From positions 50,538,501 through 50,602,500 of the forward strand of contig CM076143.1 of NCBI GenBank assembly GCA_038025085.1: a DNA stretch of 64,000 nucleotides, given 5' to 3'. A model generated the notes under the pieces. That model saw only the letters and a list, made by a program, of their open reading frames with translations, was not told the DNA's origin and ran no database searches. The stretch comes from Tetragonia tetragonoides (taxonomy: Eukaryota; Streptophyta; Magnoliopsida; Caryophyllales; Aizoaceae). Shown here piece after piece: positions 1 to 10,588 of the stretch (positions are counted from its first letter, which is position 1; every line of letters starts with the position of its first letter). Both the position numbers and the translations under genes were made by a program.

Positions 1-286
1 TAGATTGTGTGGGTTTGTTTGCTCAATTTTCTTGTCTATATGTTTGTTTGATGTGGCGAAATTCGACAGATTTATCTATCGAAATTCTATCTAGATCAAA
101 GTTTACATTTTGCAGGGCAATATGATCACATAGTTTTTTTTATGCAATTACTGGAACTGATGAGAATGTTAGACAAAAATGTGATGGACTGCGCGAACCA
201 TTTAACAGAACTTTTCTTCCCTTTCTTACTGTATTTTTTCTGATTTTTCGATATCTGTAGTTTATTGTTTGATATTTGCTTCGCAG

Positions 287-3200
287 TTCTGTTGATTATG
301 TTTAACAAAGCTGCCCTGTCTTCTTATATGTTCCCATATGTAAATGTCATCACACTTTTTCAGGTAAGCGGCTAACTTATAAGTTATAACCTGCATTACT
401 CTTAAATTTTGCACTCTTAAATCTCTTGCATAAAAGACAACTAACCATGTTAAACATGAAAGATGTTCATGTGTAGGTAAATTGCAGTGTTTATATTGTC
501 TCCCTTGTTACTGAGTATCTACAGATTTCACTTCTGCTTATGATACTAATTTGAATAACCAACACGAATCTTGCGTTGTCCAAAACCAACTTTAGCAATC
601 AGGGGGAGAAAGAAGCATTTTTAGAGGTTGGGAACTACTGCTACATAATTGTTGATGTTTGATCATGAGTGCTGGCATTAAGATTCTGGCTCTGTTTGAT
701 TCACCTTAATTTTACTTAAATTCAGTTCAGTCCAGTCCAGTTCAGTTCATGAGTAACTTTATCACTCATATAACTTTTTATTCCGAAATAATTTCATGAT
801 GATAATTATGTCATCGGAAAGATCTCAAAGCATACTTTCAAATGAGTCCAATATTGACTATGTTTGGACGAATTTTAAATGGTTAACTGTCAAGTTTAAA
901 AAATCAATTCAATTCATTTCAGTTCATTTCAGTTCAGTTCAATTCAATTCAGATCAGTTTTATCCAGTTGAATCAAACGGAGCCTCTGTCAGCTTCTGAT
1001 CTCTGGTGTTCCGACGTAATTGATTTATTCTGTCAGCATCTCTCTGGTGTTCGTACGTAATTGATTTATCATCAAATGGCTCTTAACTTTTGGCTGCATG
1101 TCAAGTGACATTATGTACATGCTGCTAGCTGAACTATTTACAAATTAAGCTGGAAATTGCTTTGCAGTTGATAGGCTCGTGTCTACTCCTTTATGTGATG
1201 AGACAGTCAAAGATTATTTCCTTCACATCCAGTGAATCCCTTGGAACTGGTAACAACCCGCTAACTCTTGTACCAGTCAGGACAATGGTTCAGACCCTTC
1301 CTCTGGCATTGTCATATTTGTTATATATGGTATGCTTTTGTGCAAATCTTATATTCTTGTCAACCAAAACTCGTCTTTCCTAAGAACAAAAAAGTTACCT
1401 TCAACTGGCTAACAAATTGTTTGTTTCCTGGTATACCCCATGACAGCTGGTTTCGATGGAATCTGTTCGCGGGATAAGTGTTCCCATGTACACAACGCTT
1501 AGGCGGACTACTGTAGCTTTTACAATGGTGGTTGAATATCTCATGGCTGGTCAAAAGTACTCTCGTCGTGTTATTGGCAGGTAATTAAGTAGGTTCTGTC
1601 TTAAATATAAACTTACTTCAGTGCAATACTATGATTTCCTTTGAATGCTTAGTCTTAAGTGTTTTCTCTGAACATATCAGTGGCATTTTCCTATAAAATC
1701 TTTGAATTTCCATCCAGCTTTATTGTTAGTCAAGTGCCTTAGCTTCTTAAGTTTGCTAACAGCATCTCTAATGAAAATCCCTAAGGGTTTTATCAGTGTG
1801 GCTATCATAGTACTTGGTGCATTTGTAGCGGGAGCAAGAGATCTGTCGTTTGACTTCTACAGCTATGCTATTGTGCTTACATCAAACATTTGCACGGCAG
1901 TATATCTGGCCTCTATAGCTCGCCTTGGTAGTGCTTCATATGTTCATACCACTTTTGAATTACGTTGGCTTCTCTTGTTCCTTGCCTGCCTAATATGTTT
2001 TAGTTCACTTCATTTATTTCTTCAGGAAAATCTAGTGGCCTAAATAGCTTCGGCCTAATGTGGTGCAATGGTAGGTAATTTAGTTTTTGCCAAACCACAG
2101 TAAAACTCTGCTTATCATTTTATTGCCTGAAAATTCGAGTGAAGTTTCCATGTTAATACAAGAATTTTCTACAAATATCAATATTTTCAGCAAATCTCTC
2201 GTAGGAATAATTTGTGGACCAATTTTGCTATTGTGGACATTCTTCCAAGGTGACCTGCAGATGCTGATGAACTTTCCTTACATATCGTCTCCTGGGTTTC
2301 AGGTACTTCAGGATAAATGAGACTGAGATTGTGATACATCGTTTTTGCCCTCCTTTTCTTTTGCCCCCATTTTTCTTATAGAATTGATGAAGAGTCTAAC
2401 TGTCTAAGACAAGTCCTACAAGAAATTTTGCTACTATACAAGTTGATGAACATTTAATTCTCAAACTTTACATCGGATGCGGTTCCTTTTGCAGGCAGTC
2501 ATGTTACTTTCCTGCATAATGGCGTTCTTGTTGAATTATACTGTGTTTTGGAATACCGCTCTTAATTCAGCACTCACTCAGACTATCTGCGGAAACTTAA
2601 AGGTATGTATACTGTGTATCAGGGATGTTGCAGCTATCTCATATTACTGTCATGCCGTGTCAGCTACAAGTATATCTTAATGTGTCCTCGATTCAGCTAT
2701 TCTATTTTTCTCATACATCTTCTTCTTTGATTTCTGTTTTCTTAATTTGACTCCTTATGGTTGAGTTATTGCACTGGCTCAAACTTAGCAAATCAGAGGA
2801 CGATATTGATAACTGATAAGTACATTACGCATGTCACCTGTACTCTTCATTCCAAGTCTTTCCAGTGTGTGGGCATCTTGTGATGAAAATCTACTTGAAC
2901 ACTCCAAATTACATAAAACTATACCAAAATCCTGAAAGTAGCCAAAAGCAACCCTTCTGCTACTTTGGTGTGTATGTGAAGTTCTTAGCTTTTATTTGCT
3001 AATCCTAACAGTGATAATTACGATTTTCCATTTTGACACACTATGTAGCCAATGTAGGGACTTACCTGTTGGAATTATGATCTCATATATATCCGACCCT
3101 CAAACTTAAGAAGCATTTATTTTCCCCAATTTCCTCGTGGAACTTTTATTACAAGTTCTTCATTGACAGTTCATTCGCCTTTACTGGTTTTTGACTGCAA

Positions 3201-3471
3201 CTCTAACTGTAATGTAGGATGTATTCACTATTGGATTTGGCTGGCTTCTGTTTGGCGGCCTTCCGTTTAATTGGGTAAAGGGGCACTTCTCTTTTGACGC
3301 TCTCTTCTGTCTATCATCTTGGAACCCTCTCCTGTTTCTGTCCTGGCAATCAATTCGGCTGTTCTTCTCATAATTCTTTCGTGGTTTTGAATTCAGGTGA
3401 ACATACTAGGCCAAGGCTTTGGATTCTTTGGTTCATGTTTGTATGCTTACTGCAAACTCAAAGGAAAGTAG
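287..3471 (+). CDS. UGNT1: UGNT1-like nucleotide-sugar transporter, 5'-partial, nine exons visible
   Basis: This is a multi-pass transporter of the NST/triose-phosphate translocator superfamily. The closest family I recognise is the Golgi UDP-N-acetylglucosamine transporter UGNT1, which supplies donor sugar for glycosylation; the substrate is taken from that family, not from this sequence. Coding exons read from frame and GT-AG borders are 287-363, 1168-1329, 1447-1580, 1797-1927, 2026-2070, 2205-2302, 2495-2602, 3218-3274 and 3397-3471 (stop TAG). All phases join into one frame of 294 residues. Landmarks are MFNKAALSSY in the first visible exon, VPMYTTLRRTTVAFTMVVEY, GARDLSFDFY, NSALTQTICGN and a C-terminus ending KLKGK. 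Exon 2026-2070 is a 45-nt micro-exon. The N-terminal cytosolic tail, about 40-60 residues in the family, must lie left of the window, since bases 1-286 hold no matching exon. Alternatives are another member of the same transporter clade. Confidence 0.85.
688..984. mobile_element. GAACT-type MITE in an intron of the UGNT1-like gene
   Basis: It lies between the exons 287-363 and 1168-1329. The ends GGCTCTGTTTGATTCA and TGAATCAAACGGAGCC are inverted. TTCAGTTCAG-type pentamers lie inside both ends, and TCT flanks both sides. The 67-aa frame at 796-999 comes from this element. Confidence 0.8.
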
Positions 3472-5109
3472 AGTTTAAGGTGATTTTTAGAGTAAACATT
3501 CCATATTCAGGGATCTAAGGTCTTGTGACTTACATTAGTATTCATAACAATGTTGGGAAAGGCTAGTTGTAAATTGAAGGTTAGAGAGTTTTGATAGTGT
3601 CAAAATGTTATCATTTTGCCTTCTCATAAAATTCCCTCAGTTGTATTTGATTCACTCTTTCCCACATTGAGCATATTTAATTTTGACATAATCTTGTCAT
3701 TTGCAAGAGCTAATGAAGTGATGGCGCAGAGACGTCGTTATAAAACATGATGCTTTTGCTGGCATTATATTTAGTAGCTTCAGCAAAATTGTCCTGTATC
3801 TTTGGCCCTCTACACTCAAATCATGCATAGTACAGTTTGATGGTTAATTCTTGTCATTCGACGTGCAGATTAAGTCCTGGCACCAGTATCATAGAGTGCT
3901 AAGTTGTTTCAGAAAAGATCAGTCTATCTTATGTGAACCGCGCTCATAGTGCTATAACTTCTCATGATCTCATTGTATCGTCGAAGTTTGGAGTAGCCTT
4001 CTAGTAAGGAAATGTTTGCTGGAACTTACTGTATTTTCGATCGGTCCAGTACAATAGTTAGATATGCATTCACCAAAGGTCTGCATTGGCTATGAAACTC
4101 ATCCTCATCTAAGCCCATATTATTACCTGCCATGCATGATGATCAAACTTGCATTGTGCCCTACAAACAGAAAAAAGCTCCCCTAAATTATTTCTAGTTG
4201 ACTGTACTATTAATTTTAGGGGACCTAAAACTTTCCATCAATAATTTGCATATAAATATAGATGATATATATACTTGCTAGAGCTAGTAGTCCCTAGCTA
4301 AATAAGGGGTTAAAGAAAAGTTATAATCCTTGTGTTTCCAACTTGATTGTATGAACTAGATCTAATTGAAGGAGAAAATTTTGGGCCCATGTCCACTGGA
4401 ATGAATCCCCATTGTTGCAGCATCCTCCATAATAAAAGTGTCCAATGCCCCATCTCATTCTCAGGGAGTGAGAGTGAATGAGTGCGACAGGGGATCAAAA
4501 AGGGTTGGTAATTCGAGTTTATGGAGATCTTTGCGTGCGTGTGTCTTTCTTGTCTACACAACCTGACAAACTGAGTTTGACCTTATGGCTCATCTCCTAC
4601 TAATAAGTGAGATCCAAAGATTTGAACGGAACGACGCGGATAATGAAACAAAATGTGAGACAAAACGAAATACAGAATGCGGAATGGAACGACGTGGAAT
4701 GGAACAGAACGGATTGTATTGGCACGAAACGGAACGAAATGCAGCATAATGACGACGAAAAGAACAACACCTAGTGGTTTGGTGTAGGATCGTCAATTGT
4801 GACTCTTAAAATTGTGCTAAACAATCAAGATAGTGCATACGTCCCTAAATGAACTCGATCATATGAGGCGTGGGAGGGAGAAATGACAGAGAAAAGATGG
4901 GAGAGGGGAATGTGAGAGGTTTTATATCATGAGTTCGTCCTATATAATTTTTTTGGATTCATCTTGAAATACAATGATTCGTTAAAGACTTTACCAATTG
5001 ACATAACTAATTTTCATATACATATATACACCAAATGTTCTTTGACCATCCAAATTGGCATCTATATATGTTTAAGGTGCCTTAGTGAAACAATTATTCT
5101 CCTTTAAAT
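3472..5109. other. Intergenic, no gene seen
   Basis: This follows the transporter gene and presumably includes its 3' UTR, whose end I cannot place. The only recognisable content is a degenerate CCGTT-type MITE near 4612-4775, listed separately. The 83-aa and 68-aa minus-strand reading frames here show no domain and fall in repeat or unconserved sequence. Confidence 0.5.
4612..4775 (-). mobile_element. Degenerate CCGTT-type MITE
   Basis: The GGAACGGAAC-type pentamer run, the ACAAAATGTGAGACAAAA core and the GACGACGAAAAGAACAACACCTA right end match the better-preserved copies at 33196-33367 and 42622-42818. The left end has decayed and no TSD can be read. Confidence 0.6.
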
Positions 5110-5122
5110 TTGCCTTGCTAGA

Positions 5123-5329
5123 AACCAAGGAGGTATGGTTGAGTGGTAGGGACTCATCCATACTTAACCAAGGTTGAGGATCCGAATCTCGTCTTGGACA
5201 TGGAACAACTTTAAATTCCATGACCACCTGTCCCATCCTTTGAGGTGTCTACAAACCAGCGCGGGAAAATAGTCACTATAGTCGATGGTGGATAATCTTT
5301 GGTTGTAAACCAAAAAAAAATAAAAAAAA
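5123..5329 (+). mobile_element. Full-length tRNA-derived SINE with 13-bp TSD
   Basis: The element has a pol III A-box-like TGGTTGAGTGGTAG near its 5' end and a B-box-like GGATCCGAATCTC about 35 bp later. It ends in an A-rich tail. A perfect 13-bp target-site duplication, TTGCCTTGCTAGA, lies at 5110-5122 and 5330-5342. This makes it the reference copy for at least four other copies in the window. Confidence 0.9.
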
Positions 5330-5627
5330 TTGCCTTGCTAGAGCACCAACTGATGATAGTTAAAAGAGAGAAAATTAAAAAAGGGAGGAGAGTTAAAAGG
5401 GACTCATTCTATGTAGATCTAAATTAGTTTGGTCTCTCATCATGATTTTGAGGCGATAAGTTCGCGTGCCACTACCCCCAAGCAAGATTCTTACACGCTT
5501 AACAGAATACCAATTTGCCTTCCTATGCCCCATTCACTCCACAAGATCCTAGGACTTTTTTCTTTCTTTCATGTTCTAATTTTTCTATTTTATGGATGTT
5601 GAAAAAATAAAAATCTGCCAAATAGGA

Positions 5628-5794
5628 CAGTGACGGATGCAGAAATCAAGTCAAGTGGGTTCACCCTTTGTAATACATAGGACAATTTTTAATTATTGTA
5701 TTGAAAATTTTTAATATATAAAGAATTTTTTAACAAAAAAAAAATTCAAGCAGGTTCGGCGGAATCCACTCGGTAAAGAGTGGATCCGCCACTG
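5628..5794. mobile_element. hAT-type MITE (CAGTGACGG...CCGCCACTG)
   Basis: The ends CAGTGACGGATGCAG and GTGGATCCGCCACTG form imperfect terminal inverted repeats. The flanking 8-mers AAATAGGA (left) and TAATAGGA (right) match at 7 of 8 positions, which fits the 8-bp duplication typical of hAT elements. The 167-bp body is AT-rich and non-coding. Confidence 0.75.
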
Positions 5795-5802
5795 TAATAG
5801 GA

Positions 5803-6621
5803 TATATAACATTGATTGACTCTCCAACCCTCCGTTTAAAGTTGTCTATGGTTTATCATAGACAGGTGACCTAAAATATATGTTTGAATCTTCGGAGCCC
5901 CTTATTCCTTGTAAATGTTCCATTCGTAGGTTATTTATGACGTGCTCGAAAGAGAGCTCAACTTTCCCGTTTTAGAACAAGTTGTAGAGCCATTAAGCCT
6001 TTTTTGGCTTAAACCACAAGCTCACCTATTTACTTTGCTTCGCTCAAGAGTAATCATCATGTTCGCACCGAGTGTGCCCATGAAGAGGTAAACTACTCTC
6101 AGTAAATAGTTTCTCCAATCACAAGATACGAATCCTCGATCTTGCTTAAGGGATGAGATCAGTGTCAAACCACTCATATCAACCACTGATTATTAAGCCC
6201 CTTAGTGAAGTGCTAGTTCAAAACGAAATACTCAAAGTCACAACAAGTACTACTTTTGAACCATGCAAAATCGAGGTCAAAAGAAAATGGGTGTTTGAAC
6301 ACAGTTAACTGAAAGTTGAAAGACAAAGGGACACCATCACACCATGCATGCTTTAGTTAGAGTTCATGATAGATATTCGATCAGTAAAGCTAAATTATTC
6401 AGGGGGGCCATTTTGACTGCTAATTGGCTCTTTTTAATAATCTAAAGACCAATTTATTAAGAAAGCAAACATACTTTCTTTTACTCCTTTTTACTTAAAA
6501 ACTAATCGTGATGTGTGCGTACACCTTTCCAAGGGAATATTTGAATAGCTTTTTAAGCTTTTGTTTGTTATCTTTTTCAATTCCTCCACTTTTCGTGTCT
6601 TATACTGCATGTATATGCATA

Positions 6622-6716
<95 letters not shown>

Positions 6717-7033
6717 ATTCTTCACAAACCCTGTACGTATCATTGCGTTATGTATGTATGTGAGCAATTGCAACTAACCAACTTGGATTTTCTCATTAAA
6801 TTTTGGGAAACGGTTCTTTGGGTTTCTAGCCCCCAAAAGAAAAAGGTCAAATGAGCAAGCAACAACTCTCGTTATCGAAAAGCATTGTTTATAGGAGATC
6901 TAGACTTGATCGATCAATTAGGAAACTAAGCACACCTTAAACTCCACTCCATTTAAGGAGGGAAATTAGTTTCTTTTTCCTTGGAATGACGACGTTGAAT
7001 AAAACTCCCCATGATGGGTCGACGGTCACACTT
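5803..7033. other. Intergenic with a long ATT microsatellite
   Basis: No gene is visible. The stretch contains a long ATT repeat, and the 89-aa frame across it is an isoleucine run translated from that repeat. Confidence 0.5.
6623..6715. repeat. (ATT)n microsatellite, about 31 units
   Basis: An uninterrupted TTA/ATT trinucleotide run of about 93 bp, flanked by unique AT-rich sequence. Confidence 0.97.
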
Positions 7034-7297
7034 AGAGCTAGCAAAAATTGACCAAAGCTAATGACCGATTCGAACTTGACCCGCCACATGCCCGATCGAA
7101 CCCGACCCAAAAAGGTTTAAATTCAAAATGACCCAATCTGTTTTGACCCGAGACTGTAATAATGACCCGACTTGAACCCGAAAGTTGTGAGATAACATTT
7201 GCCATACTCGTTGGATAACCCGAAACCGAACCCGTATTTGACCCGAATACTTCGACCCGTATTCGACCCGACCAACCCGACCTATTTGCCAAGTCTA
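7034..7297. mobile_element. GACCCG-rich TIR element with 9-bp TSD
   Basis: The ends AGAGCTAGCAAAAATTGACC and GGCCA-type CCTATTTGCCAAGTCT are imperfect inverted repeats. The body is a degenerate array of GACCCG/AACCCG hexamers. The flanks GTCACACTT (7025-7033) and GTCACACTC (7298-7306) form a 9-bp duplication with one mismatch. The 84-aa minus-strand frame inside is a by-product of the repeat. Confidence 0.75.
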
Positions 7298-7306
7298 GTC
7301 ACACTC

Positions 7307-9600
7307 GATACAACACTTTTCATTCATTTATTTTAGTTTTTTTTGTAGAGTTTGTTACCACAAAATCTTAGAAGAAGCGAGTAAGTCTTGTGTCTAGATT
7401 AACTCATAAACAATGGGTCATTTAGAGCTGAGAAAAAGTGACATGACATGATGACAATCTTAATGCGATCCGATAAGACTCGTCTTGCTAATGACTTGAC
7501 ACCAAAATTATAAGATTCAAATCCGGGCCGCAACTCGAAGATTTTGTGAGACGAAAATTGCCAAACTCAATGGCTAACCCGAATTGACCAGGATAAGTTG
7601 ACTCGACCTGTTATGTCCCAATCCGCTAAAGATCCAAATCTAAAGTGGCCCAACCTGTTTGCCAAAATCTTATTATGAGCAGTTTGCTAAAGACCTGATC
7701 ACTTATTACGAACAATAATAACCCTTATTTTATTAAAAAAGGACACTAATCTCACCGAAAATTATGGTAAAACCGTTCGATACAAGTTTGGCACTCTTCA
7801 GTTTCTAAACGATCTCCATCCAAACAAGACATAAAACGAGCTCCATTTTTTCTTATACATTTTTGTGGGACTTCCCAAAATCCATCCTCAATTGCAGGGT
7901 TTAGAGACAAACTCAAAAGGGTTGTGAAAAAAAAAGAGTTGGGGGAGCAAATTGGGAATACCCAAGAAGAGTGTCTCCTATTGCAACGCCAAGGCAGGGC
8001 CCGTTTGGCGCCGGTGTCTCCGCAATGCTTGTATTGCTCGATCAATTGGTGTGAGTGATTACAGTATTTTTTTTGGTTTCCATTGATGAGCAGCCCAAGT
8101 GTTTGCGTAAATGCGTGTGTGAAAAATAGAGAGAGAAAGAAAGATTGGCAAAAGGTAATAACTTTGTACCTTCCGAAACTTCTTTCAATTACCCTTTCAA
8201 TCCCATTCACTGACATTCTGGGTTCCTGTTCCCAAGATTTCATTTTTCTCTTTCCTCCATTTTTGATCTGACCCTACCAACCTTCATTCTCTTTCAAGGT
8301 ACAGGGTTATTAGTTCCTCCATTAACTCTTTTTTTTTCCCTTACCACTTTACTTTGGGTTTCAATTTGCAAATTCAATAACAATGTGCTCACTTGCCTGA
8401 AACTTTCTTATTTAGAAGACGGTTTTTTTCCTAACTTTCGGTGAGACGAGTGTCACATTTAAGTGAAATATCGGTCACGGTTATTGTGAGTTGGTATCAC
8501 ACATAGTGACCCCTTTACAGTGTACATAGATTTGATTTAATCTTTGTGGACTTTAGAATGAGGATCAATGAAAAGCCATGAAACATTGAGCAACAACCAG
8601 TTCCTGCATCACATAGCATATACCCATGAAATCAGGAGTTGACTTATATGCTACTAGTATATTGCTAGCAAACGGAAGTTGGCTGACTTTTTTATCTCAA
8701 TTTTTTTTTGGTGAAATATCAATACAATAGTGAATCATCAACTGGTAGTGTAACACTAGTGCATATATTGATCTTATGCTCTCCTTTTTTTTTTAGAAAA
8801 AATTATAGGTTCTTATTATATCATCTATTTACATTTTGTGTTAACTAGGGTCATTTGAAACGGTTTGTAAAGCCATATTTCGTTCAGTTCCGTTCGTTCC
8901 GCGCTGCATCTCATTTTATACTTTATTTTGTCCCATTATCCTCGTTGTTCTGTTCCGTTTCGTTTCGTTTCTCACCATACCGCATCATTCCGTTGAAGAG
9001 AATATATAGGGACCAAGAGCCAGGTTAAACACAAGCTGGTTCAAATTATGCAGTGAGTCAGGGTGGGGTTTTCATTCCTAGGGAAAAATTAATCATTATT
9101 GCTTTATCCACCATCTAAGTACTAACTAACCCTCCCCAACTTTAAGCACATTATTTTATTGTTTGATATTTGCATGCTAATAAGTGGATGAGATAAACCT
9201 ATATTCTTTATATTACCAGCACTGACCAATTAAGTATGAACTAGCAGAACATTAAACATGATGAAGTTCCCTACATAAGTCCAACATAAAAAATAATTAG
9301 CCTTTTTGTGTTTGGTTTGATTGATCAAGAACAAGAACAACAAAGCATGAAATAAAAGTGCAAGTTAAAATAATGATAGGGGAAAAAAAAAAAGAGTCAC
9401 AATGAAAGAGGGGTCATCAATTTGGGGGGTGTATTTTTGGGTAGAGAATATTTCAGAAGGCATGCGAAAAGAAAAAAAAAAATAGTGATTTATTTGATTT
9501 ATAGTATTTGAGTGGAAACCAAGCATGACAAACCCTAAAGTAAGGTTTGCTCCCCCTTGACATCATTCCACTCACCTTCTTCAGTCTTCTCTCCTTATTC
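7307..9600. other. Intergenic with MITE remnants
   Basis: A second, decayed GACCCG-type element lies at roughly 7424-7668 and a decayed CCGTT-type MITE at roughly 8870-9005. No coding exon chain can be built. The 163-aa minus-strand frame at 7752-8243 is discussed under rejected items. Confidence 0.45.
8870..9005 (+). mobile_element. Degenerate CCGTT-type MITE
   Basis: It contains CAGTTCCGTTCGTTCCGC and TTCCGTTTCGTTTCG pentamer runs and a CATCATTCCGTTGAAGAGAA right part shared with the intact copy at 33196-33367. The outer ends are too diverged to define. Confidence 0.5.
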
Positions 9601-9627
9601 TCATCATCCCGAGGTGAAACCCTACAC

Positions 9628-9637
9628 TCTTATATAC
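9628..9637 (+). promoter_or_regulatory. Possible TATA box for the MIR171 primary transcript
   Basis: The motif TCTTATATAC sits in a CT-rich leader-like context typical of plant core promoters, about 850 bp upstream of the MIR171 hairpin on the same strand. No coding gene lies between them. The link to MIR171 is positional inference only. Confidence 0.3.
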
Positions 9638-10473
9638 TACTCTCTATCTTCCTCTTCTCAAACTCTCAATCAAACTCTCATTTCTCTCAAACTTAAACTA
9701 ATGAACATGCAAAACCTTTGTCTTCCTTTGTTTGCTTTGTCTATATCTTCAGCATCATAACCCCGTCCTAGGCGGGATACTTACTGGGTTGTTGTTTCAT
9801 AGCATCATAACTGTTTGTTCTGATCTGTTTCTTTCATAGTGTATGTAACATATGCACTAATTGATTGTTTTTCCTAAACTTATATAATAAGTGCCCTATA
9901 AATATACTAATGTCCATATGACTAAATGACCAATTACACAGAAGATCACTCACATTTTTCATTTCATACTTGTGTTGGTAGATTGGAATGTTTTAGCGTT
10001 TAAGTTCATGGCATGATTATATTCCTCAGCACGTTTTTAATGATGGTGGAATATTCTGGTTTGGCGCGCGCATGTTACGTTGGTGTTCCTTTTTGTTGAT
10101 CTGATTTCATCCATTTGGGGTTCTTCTTACCTACTATATTTCCTACTCTCAACAACTTTGACATTATTCCAGCATACTAATTATCAAAGCTTTAGCAAAG
10201 CTCCATTTTGCTGCCATCAGATCAGTTTGCCCTTATATGATAGTGTTGTTGTCTTTTCAGTGTTGTATGGGACCATTATTATCCCATCCCAACTTTCCTT
10301 CAAAGTTGAAAGCCAACTGTTTATGTTAACCTTTTTTTAGTCAGACTTAGTTGCAATTTAAGATCATCATCACACAGAATGTTTGAACGTTGAACATGAT
10401 GATTGCAGTCCAATGTTCATTCTTCATTCCCACTTCAGAGCTTTTGGGAGAATATATCATGAAGGTGGACTAG

Positions 10474-10588
10474 AAGGTAAATGGAAAGAGATATTGGTGA
10501 GGTTCAATCCGAAGACGGATTTTACAAAGCAGAAAAGTGTAAATACGATCTCAGATTGAGCCGCGCCAATATCACTTTTCTGCACCTT
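10474..10588 (+). ncRNA. MIR171: MIR171 precursor
   Basis: This is a conserved plant microRNA hairpin. The 3' arm carries the miR171 core TTGAGCCGCGCCAATATCAC (21-nt form at 10556-10576; the frame-shifted alternative is 10553-10573). The 5' arm at 10489-10509 carries the star strand, beginning AGATATTGGTGAGGTTCAAT. The outer arms pair on from AAGGT at the left end to ACCTT at the right end, giving a stem of over 30 bp and a loop of about 45 nt. In other plants miR171 guides cleavage of HAM/SCARECROW-like GRAS transcription factor mRNAs that control meristem and axillary growth. The isoform (a-type or b/c-type register) cannot be fixed without small-RNA data. Short peptides translated across it are unlikely to be its main product. 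Confidence 0.95.

Noticed and set aside
1702..2043. Independent 113-aa membrane protein
   Set aside because: Residues from about 1797 to 1927 belong to an exon of the UGNT1-like gene; the rest is intron read-through.
5123..5200. tRNA gene
   Set aside because: A- and B-box-like motifs are present, but there is no acceptor stem or cloverleaf, and the element has an A-tail and TSD, so it is a SINE. The same applies to 20802, 27870 and 37965.
6508..6777. 89-aa poly-isoleucine protein
   Set aside because: The isoleucine run is the translated ATT microsatellite.
7752..8243. 163-aa minus-strand open frame
   Set aside because: It is one of the longest frames in the window but has no recognisable domain, no plausible exon partners, and low-complexity Ser/Phe runs. 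It lies between repeats, so chance is the simplest explanation.
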